The position numbers and the translations under genes are program-made. The notes below the pieces were generated by a model that saw nothing but the letters and a program-made list of their open reading frames with translations, searched no databases and was not told the DNA's origin. A stretch of DNA of 42,454 bases from Bacteroidota bacterium (GTDB lineage Bacteria; Bacteroidota; Bacteroidia; Flavobacteriales; Flavobacteriaceae): NCBI GenBank assembly GCA_947460615.1, contig CANHHG010000012.1, positions 1 through 42,454 on the forward strand. The letters are read 5' to 3'. Shown here one piece after another: positions 35,441 through 42,454 of the stretch. The number at the start of each line of letters is the position of its first letter. Position 1 is the stretch's first letter.

Positions 35441-35848
35441 ATGGAAGTTGTTTTTTCATTGGAAGAAATCGATAATGTTGCACAGTTAATACTAGATCAA
35501 AACCCAAATAAAGTAATTTTGTTTAATGGGAACATGGGAGTTGGAAAAACCACATTGATAAAATGCTTGAGTCAGAATTTAGGTGTTAAAGGAAATACAA
35601 GTAGTCCAACTTTTTCTTTAGTTAATGAATATCAAACAAATGATAATCAGATAATTTATCATTTTGATTGTTACCGATTAAAAACCGAAGTCGAAGCTCT
35701 AGATATGGGTATTGATGAATATTTATATTCTGGAAATTGGTGTTTCATTGAATGGCCTGACAAGATAGAAAGTTTGATTCCTGAAAAGTGTTCAACCCTA
35801 AATATTGAGATTTTACCCAATGGATTTAGAAAATTGATTTATAAATAA
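35441..35848 (+). CDS. tsaE: tRNA N6-adenosine threonylcarbamoyltransferase ATPase subunit
   Basis: A 135-residue P-loop ATPase working with TsaB and TsaD to make t6A37 in tRNA. Walker A is NGNMGVGKTT (28-37). SSPTFSLVNEYQ and HFDCYRL are TsaE signatures, and WPDKIESLIP follows near residue 105. Starts 20 nt after porX, so the two are likely co-transcribed. Confidence 0.95.
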   Translation: MEVVFSLEEIDNVAQLILDQNPNKVILFNGNMGVGKTTLIKCLSQNLGVKGNTSSPTFSLVNEYQTNDNQIIYHFDCYRLKTEVEALDMGIDEYLYSGNWCFIEWPDKIESLIPEKCSTLNIEILPNGFRKLIYK

Positions 35849-35908
35849 TTTTGATAAATGATTAATTCACATAATTTTTTATAAATTTATATTTTAATTA
35901 AATAACCA

Positions 35909-37102
35909 ATGGCACTTACCCCCTTTTCTAAATCGCAATTACTTCCGCAAGAGGAAAAACTCGAAATTTCAAAGCAACGGAGTGATCTTTTTATTGGCAT
36001 TCCAAAAGAATCTAGTTACCAGGAGCGAAGAATTTGTTTGACTCCCGACGCAGTAAATTCTTTAGTTTCAGAAGGTCATCGAGTAATGATTGAATCTGGC
36101 GCAGGTTTAAGTGCAAGTTATTCAGATCAGGAGTTTAGTGATGCTGGTGCAGAAATAACTGCCGACACAAAAAAAGTATTTGGCTGTCCAATGCTATTAA
36201 AAATTTCCCCTTTAACATTAGAGGAATTTGAGTTAGTTAATCCTCAAACGATTGTCATATCAGCAATTCAGCTAAAAACTAGAAATAGAGATTATTTTGA
36301 GGCTTTAGCCAAGAAAAAAATTACAGCATTAGCGTTTGAATATATTAAAGATGAGGATGGCACCTACCCTGCTGTAAAATCACTTAGTGAAATTGCAGGT
36401 GTAGCCTCAGTGTTAATAGCTTCTGAATTAATGATTAATAATCAATTTGGAAAAGGACTTTTGTTTGGAAATATAACAGGTGTTCCACCTACAGAAGTGG
36501 TTATTCTTGGCGCAGGAACCGTTGGTGAATTTGCAGCTAAAAGTGCTTTAGGATTAGGTGCAAGCGTAAAAGTATTTGACAATTCGATTACCAAGTTGAG
36601 AAGATTGCAAAATAATTTGAAACAAAGTATTTTCACTTCTACCATACAGCAAAAAGCATTGTTAAAAGCATTAAGACGATGCGATGTAGCAATTGGCGCA
36701 ATGCGAGGAAAAGAACGTTGTCCTGTGGTAGTTTCTGAAGCCATGGTTGAATTAATGAAAAAAGGATCTGTAATTGTAGATGTTAGTATTGATACAGGTG
36801 GTTGTTTTGAAACTTCGGAAGTTACCACCCATGAAAAACCTACCTATATCAATCACGATGTTATTCATTATTGCGTTCCAAATATTCCATCCAGGTATTC
36901 CAAAACAGCTTCACTTTCTATAAGTAATATAATAACCCCTTTCCTACTTCAAATAGCTGAAGATGGTGGTATAGAAAAGGCTATTAGATATAATATTGGA
37001 TTGAAAAATGGCGTTTATACTTATCATGGAATTTTGTCCAATAAAGCTATCGGCGAATGGTTTAATTTAAATTACAGTGATATCAATTTAATTGTATTTT
37101 AA
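35909..37102 (+). CDS. ald: Alanine dehydrogenase
   Basis: A NAD-dependent enzyme interconverting L-alanine and pyruvate plus ammonia; 397 residues. The N-terminal domain shows GIPKESSYQERRICLTPDAV, and the NAD-binding Rossmann domain shows VILGAGTVGEFAAKSALGLGA. GSVIVDVSIDTGGCFETS and HYCVPNIPS are typical of the AlaDH/transhydrogenase-alpha family. An N-terminal extension of about 30 residues is normal in Flavobacteriia. Follows tsaE after 60 nt. Family sure; alanine specificity inferred rather than transhydrogenase, since no membrane segments are present. Confidence 0.85.
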   Translation: MALTPFSKSQLLPQEEKLEISKQRSDLFIGIPKESSYQERRICLTPDAVNSLVSEGHRVMIESGAGLSASYSDQEFSDAGAEITADTKKVFGCPMLLKISPLTLEEFELVNPQTIVISAIQLKTRNRDYFEALAKKKITALAFEYIKDEDGTYPAVKSLSEIAGVASVLIASELMINNQFGKGLLFGNITGVPPTEVVILGAGTVGEFAAKSALGLGASVKVFDNSITKLRRLQNNLKQSIFTSTIQQKALLKALRRCDVAIGAMRGKERCPVVVSEAMVELMKKGSVIVDVSIDTGGCFETSEVTTHEKPTYINHDVIHYCVPNIPSRYSKTASLSISNIITPFLLQIAEDGGIEKAIRYNIGLKNGVYTYHGILSNKAIGEWFNLNYSDINLIVF

Positions 37103-37123
37103 ACTTACTTTCCCTTACATTTG
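37092..37123 (+). promoter_or_regulatory. Promoter for the DUF4258 gene
   Basis: TTG (37092-37094), a 21-nt spacer and TACATTTG (37116-37123). The -7 box covers the alternative TTG start at 37121, which supports ATG 37139 as the true start. Confidence 0.65.
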
Positions 37124-37138
37124 CAAAAAAAATTAATA

Positions 37139-37513
37139 ATGAAATTTTACCAGCGATTTGCATATTATTTAGTCGGATTAATAATGGGTTGCTTTTTTGT
37201 TGCAATGGTATTAAGTGGTAAGGATACTCGATGTAATTACTTTCCAAATGCTCGTGTTTTAAATGATTTGAGTACTAAGCCATTTAATTTATCTGAAGAA
37301 GCAACAAAAAAACTAAATGAAAAATGGGTTACCATAACGGATATTAAAAATACATTAAAATATGGTGATGTAGATTTTGATAAAAGTAATATTAAATTTG
37401 AATCTGGAAAAAAATATTTTATTGAAGGAAAAACGACTAGTAATATTCAGATTACCCTTGAATTTATTAATTACCCTGATAAAGTTGTTTTAAAAGACAT
37501 CATTAAAAAGTAA
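37139..37513 (+). CDS. DUF4258 family membrane-anchored protein
   Basis: A 124-residue protein with one N-terminal hydrophobic helix (about 6-26) and a periplasmic or surface domain containing CNYFPNARVLNDL and ITDIKNTLKYGDVDFDKS, which match the DUF4258 pattern. Function is unknown. I take ATG 37139 as start; the upstream in-frame TTG lies in the promoter box. Confidence 0.75.
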   Translation: MKFYQRFAYYLVGLIMGCFFVAMVLSGKDTRCNYFPNARVLNDLSTKPFNLSEEATKKLNEKWVTITDIKNTLKYGDVDFDKSNIKFESGKKYFIEGKTTSNIQITLEFINYPDKVVLKDIIKK

Positions 37514-37529
37514 TTTTTTAATAATATAG

Positions 37530-37559
37530 TTGCAAATATAAATTCTAAATGTATATTTG
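37530..37559 (+). promoter_or_regulatory. tRNA-Val promoter
   Basis: TTG (37530-37532), a 19-nt spacer and TATATTTG (37552-37559), 12 nt before the mature tRNA. This is the best match to the Bacteroidota promoter in the window. Confidence 0.8.
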
Positions 37560-37571
37560 CACTCCTATTTA

Positions 37572-37646
37572 GGGCGATTAGCTCAGCTGGTTCAGAGCAC
37601 CTCGTTTACACCGAGGGGGTCGGGGGTTCGAACCCCTCATCGCCCA
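37572..37646 (+). tRNA. tRNA-Val (anticodon TAC)
   Basis: 75 nt including the discriminator A. The acceptor stem is GGGCGAT/ATCGCCC, the D stem GCTC/GAGC, the anticodon stem CCTCG/CGAGG around TTTACAC and the T loop TTCGAAC. The anticodon TAC reads valine codons. CCA is not encoded. It is a lone tRNA with its own promoter and terminator. Confidence 0.96.
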
Positions 37647-37647
37647 C

Positions 37648-37683
37648 AAAAAAAAGACAAACTAATTAGTTTGTCTTTTTTTT
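37648..37683. terminator. Perfect 36-nt palindromic terminator
   Basis: Eight A, GACAAACTAA, then the exact complement ending in eight T. It begins 2 nt after the tRNA and also serves the converging lipoprotein gene. Confidence 0.92.
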
Positions 37684-37701
37684 ATTTACAAATATTACAA
37701 A

Positions 37702-38133
37702 TTAAAAATCACTTGTCTCCAATATCAAATAGCCACCTGGATAATGAATTGAAGGATCTTCTTCAGCTGTCACAAAAATCCTTTTCGGTTTTGAAGAAGA
37801 AACAGTCTCAAACTTAATTTTAAGTTTTGACGTTCCAATAATTTGCCCTAAATTAATTGGATTTGAATTTTGATCCGAATCCATCCAAACCACATAAGTC
37901 GTTTTGGGAGGTTGCAATCTGTTGGGCTCGGCCAAGTATGAAATTTGTAATTTAATTTCATAGTTATTATTCTTATCCTTACAATAGGTAACATTTCCCC
38001 TCGCTGCAGGTACTTGTGCTGAAGTTTGAAAAGGAATCTTCTTAGCACAAGAAACCATATTAAGAAGCAATACTAATGATGTTAATACAAGAAGTATAGA
38101 TTTAAAACTGATCCTATTTATATTGGTTTTCAT
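37702..38133 (-). CDS. Hypothetical lipoprotein
   Basis: A 143-residue protein with a lipoprotein signal peptide (lipobox ending at Cys29, NMVSCAKK) and a beta-rich domain containing YEIKLQISYLAEPNRLQPPKTTYVVWMDSD. I do not recognise a named family. It starts 3 nt before the stop of the upstream coiled-coil lipoprotein gene, so it belongs to the small envelope cluster on the minus strand. Confidence 0.75.
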   Translation of the reverse strand: MKTNINRISFKSILLVLTSLVLLLNMVSCAKKIPFQTSAQVPAARGNVTYCKDKNNNYEIKLQISYLAEPNRLQPPKTTYVVWMDSDQNSNPINLGQIIGTSKLKIKFETVSSSKPKRIFVTAEEDPSIHYPGGYLILETSDF

Positions 38134-38136
38134 GGA

Positions 38137-38592
38137 TTAATTTTTCATATTGTTATTGGCTGTATTAGAAATAGATTTTCCTAAATTGTCCAATTCGTTG
38201 TTAAAATCTACTTTAAACAATTCCCACTTTTGTGTTGGTCCTTGTTTGTAATTTTCAATTTTGAGTTTTAACTCAGTATTTTTAATTTGTAAATTCTCCA
38301 ATTGTTTATAATACAAAGTTTGTGTTTTTCTGTCCTTATCTCCAATCTTGGCTTTTAAGTCCGTAATAACCTTTTCATTTTCAACTAGTTTAATTTGGAT
38401 GCTGCTTTTATACTTATTAAAAGCTACAACGGAATCAATTTTAGCCTCATCAAGATCCTCTTTAGCCTTCTCCACCTCCTGCTTTGCATCGTTGAGATCG
38501 GCTTCTTTTGCCTTTGGAGACTTATTACAACTTGGTACAGAAATACTTACTAATGCAGCAAGTAATAAATTTAAAATTATTCTTGTTTTCAT
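38137..38592 (-). CDS. Coiled-coil lipoprotein
   Basis: A 151-residue protein with a lipobox ending at Cys22 (SVPSCNKS). A Lys/Glu-rich helical coiled-coil stretch (about 28-65 and 75-120) follows. Charged periplasmic lipoproteins of this kind may bridge layers of the envelope. Its start lies 1 nt from the stop of the YtxH gene, indicating an operon. Function unknown. Confidence 0.75.
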   Translation of the reverse strand: MKTRIILNLLLAALVSISVPSCNKSPKAKEADLNDAKQEVEKAKEDLDEAKIDSVVAFNKYKSSIQIKLVENEKVITDLKAKIGDKDRKTQTLYYKQLENLQIKNTELKLKIENYKQGPTQKWELFKVDFNNELDNLGKSISNTANNNMKN

Positions 38593-38593
38593 C

Positions 38594-38935
38594 TTATTTT
38601 TTTATTTGATGATCTTCGTTTAAATGTAGAAGAGCGTTGGCGTTTTCTTTTAAAATAGAGCTAGCACTTTCAATTCGTTCCTCTACCATATCTTCTAATT
38701 TTGAAGCTCTATTTTTAAGATTTTTGGCACCTTTGTTCATGGTTTTTCTAAAATCTTTGGCTTCCTCAACCATTTTTCTTTTTAAATCTTTGGTGATTTT
38801 TTTTGCACCTCCTGAAATTTTATTTCTGGTTTTAGTTCCTTTTCTAGGAGCAAATAAAACGCCTACTGCTACTCCAGCCAAAGCTCCTAAAGCTAAAGAG
38901 CCAATTGTTTTTCCAATACTTTTTGAATTGTTCAT
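38594..38935 (-). CDS. YtxH domain protein
   Basis: A 113-residue protein with an N-terminal Gly/Ala-rich membrane segment (about 10-28, ALGALAGVAVGVLFAPRKG) followed by an amphipathic Lys-rich helical region. LFAPRKGTKTR is the YtxH signature. These proteins are tied to general stress responses in several bacteria. Part of the minus-strand envelope cluster. Confidence 0.87.
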   Translation of the reverse strand: MNNSKSIGKTIGSLALGALAGVAVGVLFAPRKGTKTRNKISGGAKKITKDLKRKMVEEAKDFRKTMNKGAKNLKNRASKLEDMVEERIESASSILKENANALLHLNEDHQIKK

Positions 38936-38961
38936 TTTTTCTATTATTTATTTGTTATTAA

Positions 38962-39612
38962 TTAAAATCGAAAACCTAGTGTAGCTTGATACCACATGTT
39001 TTTATATCTTGGTGTGGAGGATGTTCCATCACCATTATTTGAAGTGGTATCCCAAGCAGCTCTCAAGCCTATAATTAGATGATCAATATTGATATCTAAT
39101 CCACCTGCTAAACCAAAGATGTTTTTTCTTAGGTTGTCATTAGTATAGGTTTGAATATCAGAAGCAGTTAAGGAACCTCCAGTAAAATCATCTGTTCTTT
39201 TTAGCAAATAGGAATATTGAGGTCCAAATAATAAAGAAATATTTTCCACAGGTTTTACTACAAAATAAATGGGAATATCAAGAAAGTCTGTAGTCCTTGT
39301 CATACTGTACGAAGTTCCTAAAAAGGTACCCGAGGACTTATACCCTTTTTGAGAATACAACAATTCAGGTTGAACACCTATAAAAGATCCTATTGGAATA
39401 GAAACAAATCCTCCTAATGCGACACCAAATTTGGCATCAGCTACAAAGTTATCACCTTGCGCATCGTAAACATTAGAATAGTTTAAACCGAGTTTAACTC
39501 CAAAAAGTAAATGATCTCGATGATCAACTGTTGTAGGTGTATTTTCAGTTTGGGAATAGGAATTAAATCCTGATAAAGCGATCATTGCGAAAAGTAAAAT
39601 TGAATTTTTCAT
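38962..39612 (-). CDS. Outer-membrane beta-barrel (porin family) protein
   Basis: A 216-residue protein with a signal peptide (about 1-20, ending SYSQ) and alternating beta strands. GVKLGLNYSNVYD opens the barrel, and strands include FVSIPIGSFIGVQPELLYSQKGY and FLDIPIYFVVKP, typical of the PF13568-type barrel. The protein ends in an aromatic residue (GFRF), as usual for outer-membrane insertion. No ligand can be inferred. Confidence 0.88.
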   Translation of the reverse strand: MKNSILLFAMIALSGFNSYSQTENTPTTVDHRDHLLFGVKLGLNYSNVYDAQGDNFVADAKFGVALGGFVSIPIGSFIGVQPELLYSQKGYKSSGTFLGTSYSMTRTTDFLDIPIYFVVKPVENISLLFGPQYSYLLKRTDDFTGGSLTASDIQTYTNDNLRKNIFGLAGGLDINIDHLIIGLRAAWDTTSNNGDGTSSTPRYKNMWYQATLGFRF

Positions 39613-39641
39613 TTGTTTGTTTTTAAATTGGATTGGGGTAT

Positions 39642-39800
39642 TTATTTTGTGATACTTTTTCCGTTAATAATCCTTAATAAAATAGCAATCACGGCAATTA
39701 CTAATAGAATGTTTATAATATTTCCTGCATTGTAAACAAAGAATCCTAAAGCCCAAAAAAGAACTAGGAGAACTGCAAAAACATAAAGTAAATTGTTCAT
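39642..39800 (-). CDS. lmo0937-family small membrane protein
   Basis: A 52-residue protein read directly from the minus strand: starts MNNLLYVFAVLLVLFWALGF and ends LLRIINGKSITK. Two hydrophobic helices are separated by a short NAG turn. The size and sequence fit the lmo0937 family of tiny membrane proteins often found near YtxH and other stress genes. It lies between the beta-barrel gene and another small membrane protein. Confidence 0.82.
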   Translation of the reverse strand: MNNLLYVFAVLLVLFWALGFFVYNAGNIINILLVIAVIAILLRIINGKSITK

Positions 39801-39918
39801 AATATTGATTTGTTAAAGAGTTATTATAGTGAAATAATTATAGTGCAAATTTGGGTTGACTGATAAATAAATTCATTACAAAAAATAAGGTAATACTTAT
39901 ATAATTACGATTTTTAAA

Positions 39919-40233
39919 TTATAAAATCAGAATTAATAATAGAATGATTATTATAATTGCTCCAATAGATAAATAAACTCCATTATTGGTAGTTCTTAAT
40001 TCTGCTTTAATTGTTTTGACTTCATTGCGAAGTACTTTTTTTTGAATGGAATTCAAATTAGATCGGTCCATTGCTTTAATTTCATTTAACCGATTGTACA
40101 TTGCTTGCACTTCAATAGGAACTTCTTTGGGATTTTCAATTATTTCTGGGGCTTTAATTGTTGCAAAAACGTTAGCTGGAGAAATACTTAACAACAATAC
40201 CATTGTCATTAATAAGTAATTAGATTTTTTCAT
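39919..40233 (-). CDS. Small exported coiled-coil protein with C-terminal membrane helix
   Basis: A 104-residue protein with a signal peptide (about 1-25, VFAT), a charged helical middle part (VEVQAMYNRLNEIKAMDRS onward; about 42-80) and a C-terminal hydrophobic helix (about 86-104, very Ile/Leu-rich). It resembles a small Flavobacteriia family without known function. Probably first gene of the minus-strand envelope cluster. Confidence 0.75.
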   Translation of the reverse strand: MKKSNYLLMTMVLLLSISPANVFATIKAPEIIENPKEVPIEVQAMYNRLNEIKAMDRSNLNSIQKKVLRNEVKTIKAELRTTNNGVYLSIGAIIIIILLLILIL

Positions 40234-40401
40234 TTTAAATGATTTTATTAATTGTTATTTTATAATGTTTACTATTAACATAGTTCCATTTTGTTGTTAC
40301 AAAGATTAGGGAACCACTAGAAATTCTAATTACATTAAAAAGTATATGTATTACATTATTCCTACATAATAATTTAAAAGTTAACTAGTAAAATTTCATA
40401 A

Positions 40402-40440
40402 AAAAAACACCCAAAAAAAGTAGAAACCTATTTGGGGGGT
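40402..40440 (-). terminator. Possible terminator of the AraC gene
   Basis: On the minus strand CCCAAATAG pairs partly with a later CTA and TTTGGG, followed by a run of T. The stem has an asymmetric internal loop, so the call is tentative. Confidence 0.4.
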
Positions 40441-40459
40441 ATTTATTAATTACTATTCA

Positions 40460-41299
40460 TTACAAATAAATTTTCCTGTATTTTGAGGGGGGCATTTGCA
40501 TTTTGTTTAAAAACACTCTATTGAAATAACTTAAGGTTTCAAAACCACATTCATAAGATATTTGACTAATCGTTTTATCCGTTTGGATTAATAAACGACT
40601 TGCTTCATTAATTCTAATTTCATTTAGATAATCGGAATAGGTTTTACCTGTTGCCTTTTTGAAAAATTTACAAAAGTTACTTTCAGTTAAATATATTAAG
40701 GCGGCAACTTCTTTAAGGTAGATTTTATTTTGAAAGTTATGCTGTATAAATAAACATACTTTATTAATTCTTACTTCACTTTTCCTAGAAACAACATTAT
40801 GAAACGTATTTGGAGCTATTAATATGGACTGATTTTTAGATAATTGATCTAATATAGAAATCAAATTTATTATCCGATCTACCCCTTGGGTTTCTGTTAA
40901 ATCAACTATTTTAGAAATTAATTTCTCATCATACTCAAAACGGATGCCTCGAGAAGCATTTTCAAGCATTTTCTTAATTAATTTACTTTCATTCAATTCT
41001 AAGAAAGGAGAAATAAATTCATTAGAAAACTGAATCACAATAGCATCAGAATCACTATCACCATCTGCTTTACCTGACCAAGTATGTGGTAAATTACTTC
41101 CCAATAATACCAAATCCCCATCTGCAAACGGCTCATAAGTATTTCCTACGATTCGATAACCATTTCCTTTAACTATGTAGGTTAATTCAAATTCTGGGTG
41201 GTAATGCCATTTGAATTGAAAATAGGGAACTTGATATCGAAAAGCATAAAAACTTGAGGTACCTTGATTGGATTTTATGTCTTCTAAAATGGCTTTCAT
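40460..41299 (-). CDS. AraC family transcriptional regulator
   Basis: A 279-residue regulator with an N-terminal cupin ligand-binding domain (FKWHYHPEFELTYIVKG, then DGDLVLLGSNLPHTW) and a C-terminal AraC DNA-binding domain with two helix-turn-helix motifs (LKEVAALIYLTESNFCKFFKK and ISQISYECGFETLSYFNRVF). Such proteins usually sense a sugar or related metabolite. It is divergent from the dioxygenase/isomerase genes and probably controls them through repeats in the 141-nt shared intergenic region. Confidence 0.93.
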   Translation of the reverse strand: MKAILEDIKSNQGTSSFYAFRYQVPYFQFKWHYHPEFELTYIVKGNGYRIVGNTYEPFADGDLVLLGSNLPHTWSGKADGDSDSDAIVIQFSNEFISPFLELNESKLIKKMLENASRGIRFEYDEKLISKIVDLTETQGVDRIINLISILDQLSKNQSILIAPNTFHNVVSRKSEVRINKVCLFIQHNFQNKIYLKEVAALIYLTESNFCKFFKKATGKTYSDYLNEIRINEASRLLIQTDKTISQISYECGFETLSYFNRVFLNKMQMPPSKYRKIYL

Positions 41300-41351
41300 G
41301 ACAACAAATTAACTTTTAATTTTTAAAAATAAAGAAAAATATTCAATATAG

Positions 41352-41382
41352 TGTTACAATTGAACAAATTAATGTTAATTGA
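41352..41382. promoter_or_regulatory. Candidate AraC-regulator binding repeats
   Basis: Two TGTTA..ATTGA blocks: TGTTA at 41352 and 41373 (21-bp spacing, two helical turns), ATTGA at 41359 and 41378. An inverted pair CAATTGAAC/GTTAATTG overlaps them and reaches the -33 box of the dioxygenase promoter. The spacing is what AraC regulators favour. Functional assignment is inferred. Confidence 0.4.
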
Positions 41383-41406
41383 TATTTATTCAAATCTATA
41401 ATTTTG
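41379..41406 (+). promoter_or_regulatory. Promoter of the dioxygenase/isomerase unit
   Basis: TTG (41379-41381), a 17-nt spacer and TAATTTTG (41399-41406), 34 nt before the ATG at 41441. Confidence 0.6.
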
Positions 41407-41440
41407 AAATTGATTATGTATAATATTAAATCATTTAAGA

Positions 41441-42268
41441 ATGGAAACACTTCCTAAATCAATATCAGAATTTCTTAACGGGACGTATTCTTTGAGTCAA
41501 GTACAAATTGATTTTTATCAAAAAAATAGATTTATTAAATTAAAAGAAGTTTTAAATCTCGAAACGGTTCAGTTTTTTAATGAGGCTATTTCTAAACAAG
41601 TTAATGAAATGAACCAAGAGCGAACGGCATTGGAAGATCGAACAACTTATGGAAAAGCTTTTTTACAATTGTTTAATTTATGGACCGAAAATTTGGTAAT
41701 AAAAGAATTAATATTCAGTAAGCGAATTGCTAAAATTGCCTCTGATTTAATGGAAGTAAATGGTGTTCGTTTGTACCATGACCAAGCATTATTCAAGGAA
41801 GGTGGCGGAGGGATTACCCCATGGCATGCTGACCAATATTATTGGCCTTTAGAAACCGATAAAACAGTAACGGCCTGGATTCCGCTCCAGGAAACACCTC
41901 TAGAAATTGGTCCGTTGGAATTTAGTGCTGGAAGTCACACTATTGTGGAAGGTCGTGAATTAGAAATTGGTGATGAAAGCGAAGAAATAATCCAAAAAAA
42001 ATTACGAGTAACCGATTTCAATCATGTAATTGAAGCATTTGATATTGGAGAAATTAGTTTTCATTCGGGTTGGGTTTTCCATCGAGCTGGGGCTAACATT
42101 ACAAACGAAATGAGAAAAGTAATGACAATTATATACATGGACAAAGACATGAAATTGAAGAATCCTGATAATAAAAACCAAATCCACGATTGGAATACTT
42201 GGTGTCCGGATGCTAAAATTGGTGAAATAATAAATTCTCCGTTAAATCCTGTTTTATATTCTAAATAA
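41441..42268 (+). CDS. Phytanoyl-CoA dioxygenase (PhyH) family protein
   Basis: A 275-residue non-haem Fe(II)/2-oxoglutarate-dependent oxygenase. The iron triad is visible: HAD in ITPWHADQYYWPL (first His and Asp) and the distal His in HSGWVFHRAGANITN, with an Arg (MRKV) positioned to hold 2-oxoglutarate. Bacterial members hydroxylate varied small molecules, so the CoA name should not be taken literally. It starts a plus-strand unit with the TIM-barrel gene 1 nt downstream and faces the AraC gene. The substrate is probably the sugar-like inducer or its product; this is inference. Confidence 0.9.
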   Translation: METLPKSISEFLNGTYSLSQVQIDFYQKNRFIKLKEVLNLETVQFFNEAISKQVNEMNQERTALEDRTTYGKAFLQLFNLWTENLVIKELIFSKRIAKIASDLMEVNGVRLYHDQALFKEGGGGITPWHADQYYWPLETDKTVTAWIPLQETPLEIGPLEFSAGSHTIVEGRELEIGDESEEIIQKKLRVTDFNHVIEAFDIGEISFHSGWVFHRAGANITNEMRKVMTIIYMDKDMKLKNPDNKNQIHDWNTWCPDAKIGEIINSPLNPVLYSK

Positions 42269-42269
42269 T

Positions 42270-42454
42270 ATGAACATCAAATACATCTGTACCTTTTGGG
42301 GTTGCGAAAATCAAACTGCTAAAGAATTTCTATTGAATGTAATTTCGAATGGATATGATGGAGTTGAAATCAATTTCCCTGATAACTCTAAATTTATTGA
42401 TGAATTTAAAACTGAAATAGAAAATATTAGAGCTACAATTAATACGGATTTTAT
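42270..42454 (+). CDS. Sugar phosphate isomerase/epimerase-like TIM-barrel protein (3' end outside window)
   Basis: The first 61 codons of a gene that runs off the window. It begins MNIKYICTFWGCE and continues EFLLNVISNGYDGVEINFP, which matches the first strand and helix of the xylose-isomerase-like (AP-endonuclease-2) TIM-barrel family. The start is 1 nt after the dioxygenase stop, so the two genes are a transcription and translation unit. Specific reaction unknown. Confidence 0.78.
   Translation, partial: MNIKYICTFWGCENQTAKEFLLNVISNGYDGVEINFPDNSKFIDEFKTEIENIRATINTDF

Noticed and set aside
37557..37817. An 86-residue plus-strand frame over the tRNA
   Set aside because: It covers the tRNA-Val and its terminator, a common artefact of tRNA sequence.

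Overview
The window is low-GC chromosomal DNA from a member of the Bacteroidota, most likely a Flavobacterium or close relative. Four things support this: repeated -7 promoter motifs of the Bacteroidota type (TAnnTTTG), few Shine-Dalgarno-like sites, type IX secretion (T9SS) C-terminal sorting domains together with porX, and lineage-typical genes such as a fused lpxC/fabZ. Gene density is high. No gap without a gene exceeds 300 bases, and I see no insertion sequence, prophage, CRISPR array or broken gene.

Layout. 1-3002: the 3' end of acetyl-CoA synthetase faces a two-gene unit, a degenerate exonuclease-like protein plus a cNMP/CBS/nucleotidyltransferase signalling protein. 3161-9692: two SF2 helicases, a DUF6155 protein, a DUF3817/MscS channel pair, a hotdog thioesterase, a lineage-specific hypothetical protein and a small membrane protein. 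9776-16045: a ferritin-VIT1 (MbfA-like) iron transporter, an LTA-synthase-like phosphoglycerol transferase, a von Willebrand A membrane protein and FabG.

16239-23314 is the most distinctive block, eight same-strand genes: an ECF sigma factor, a small membrane protein (possible anti-sigma), a Spy/CnrX-like periplasmic protein with a polyproline tail, an MbnP-like copper-binding protein, an MbnH/MauG-type di-heme enzyme, a T9SS-secreted multicopper oxidase, a CxxC redoxin, and a T9SS-secreted YHYH protein. I read it as an envelope and extracellular copper-handling or copper-oxidation system. That function is inferred, not shown.

23364-31436: a GIY-YIG-like protein, sucD, then a lipid A/EF-P operon read leftward (lpxD, lpxC/fabZ, lpxA, efp, a second lpxD-like gene, an NTF2-like protein), preceded by an HD-domain phosphohydrolase. 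31548-37513: an M13 metallopeptidase, then porX (T9SS regulator), tsaE, alanine dehydrogenase and a DUF4258 protein. 37572-37646 is tRNA-Val(TAC) with a canonical promoter and a palindromic terminator. 37702-40233 is a cluster of small envelope or stress proteins (lipoproteins, YtxH, a beta-barrel, lmo0937-family). 40460-42454: an AraC regulator divergent from a phytanoyl-CoA-dioxygenase-like enzyme and a truncated TIM-barrel sugar isomerase/epimerase, probably a small catabolic locus.

Outside genes, the main observation is a pair of 72-nt dispersed elements upstream of fabG and porX, each in the sense orientation. Their ends are conserved and an internal hairpin shows a compensatory base-pair change, which suggests a leader RNA or mobile structured repeat.
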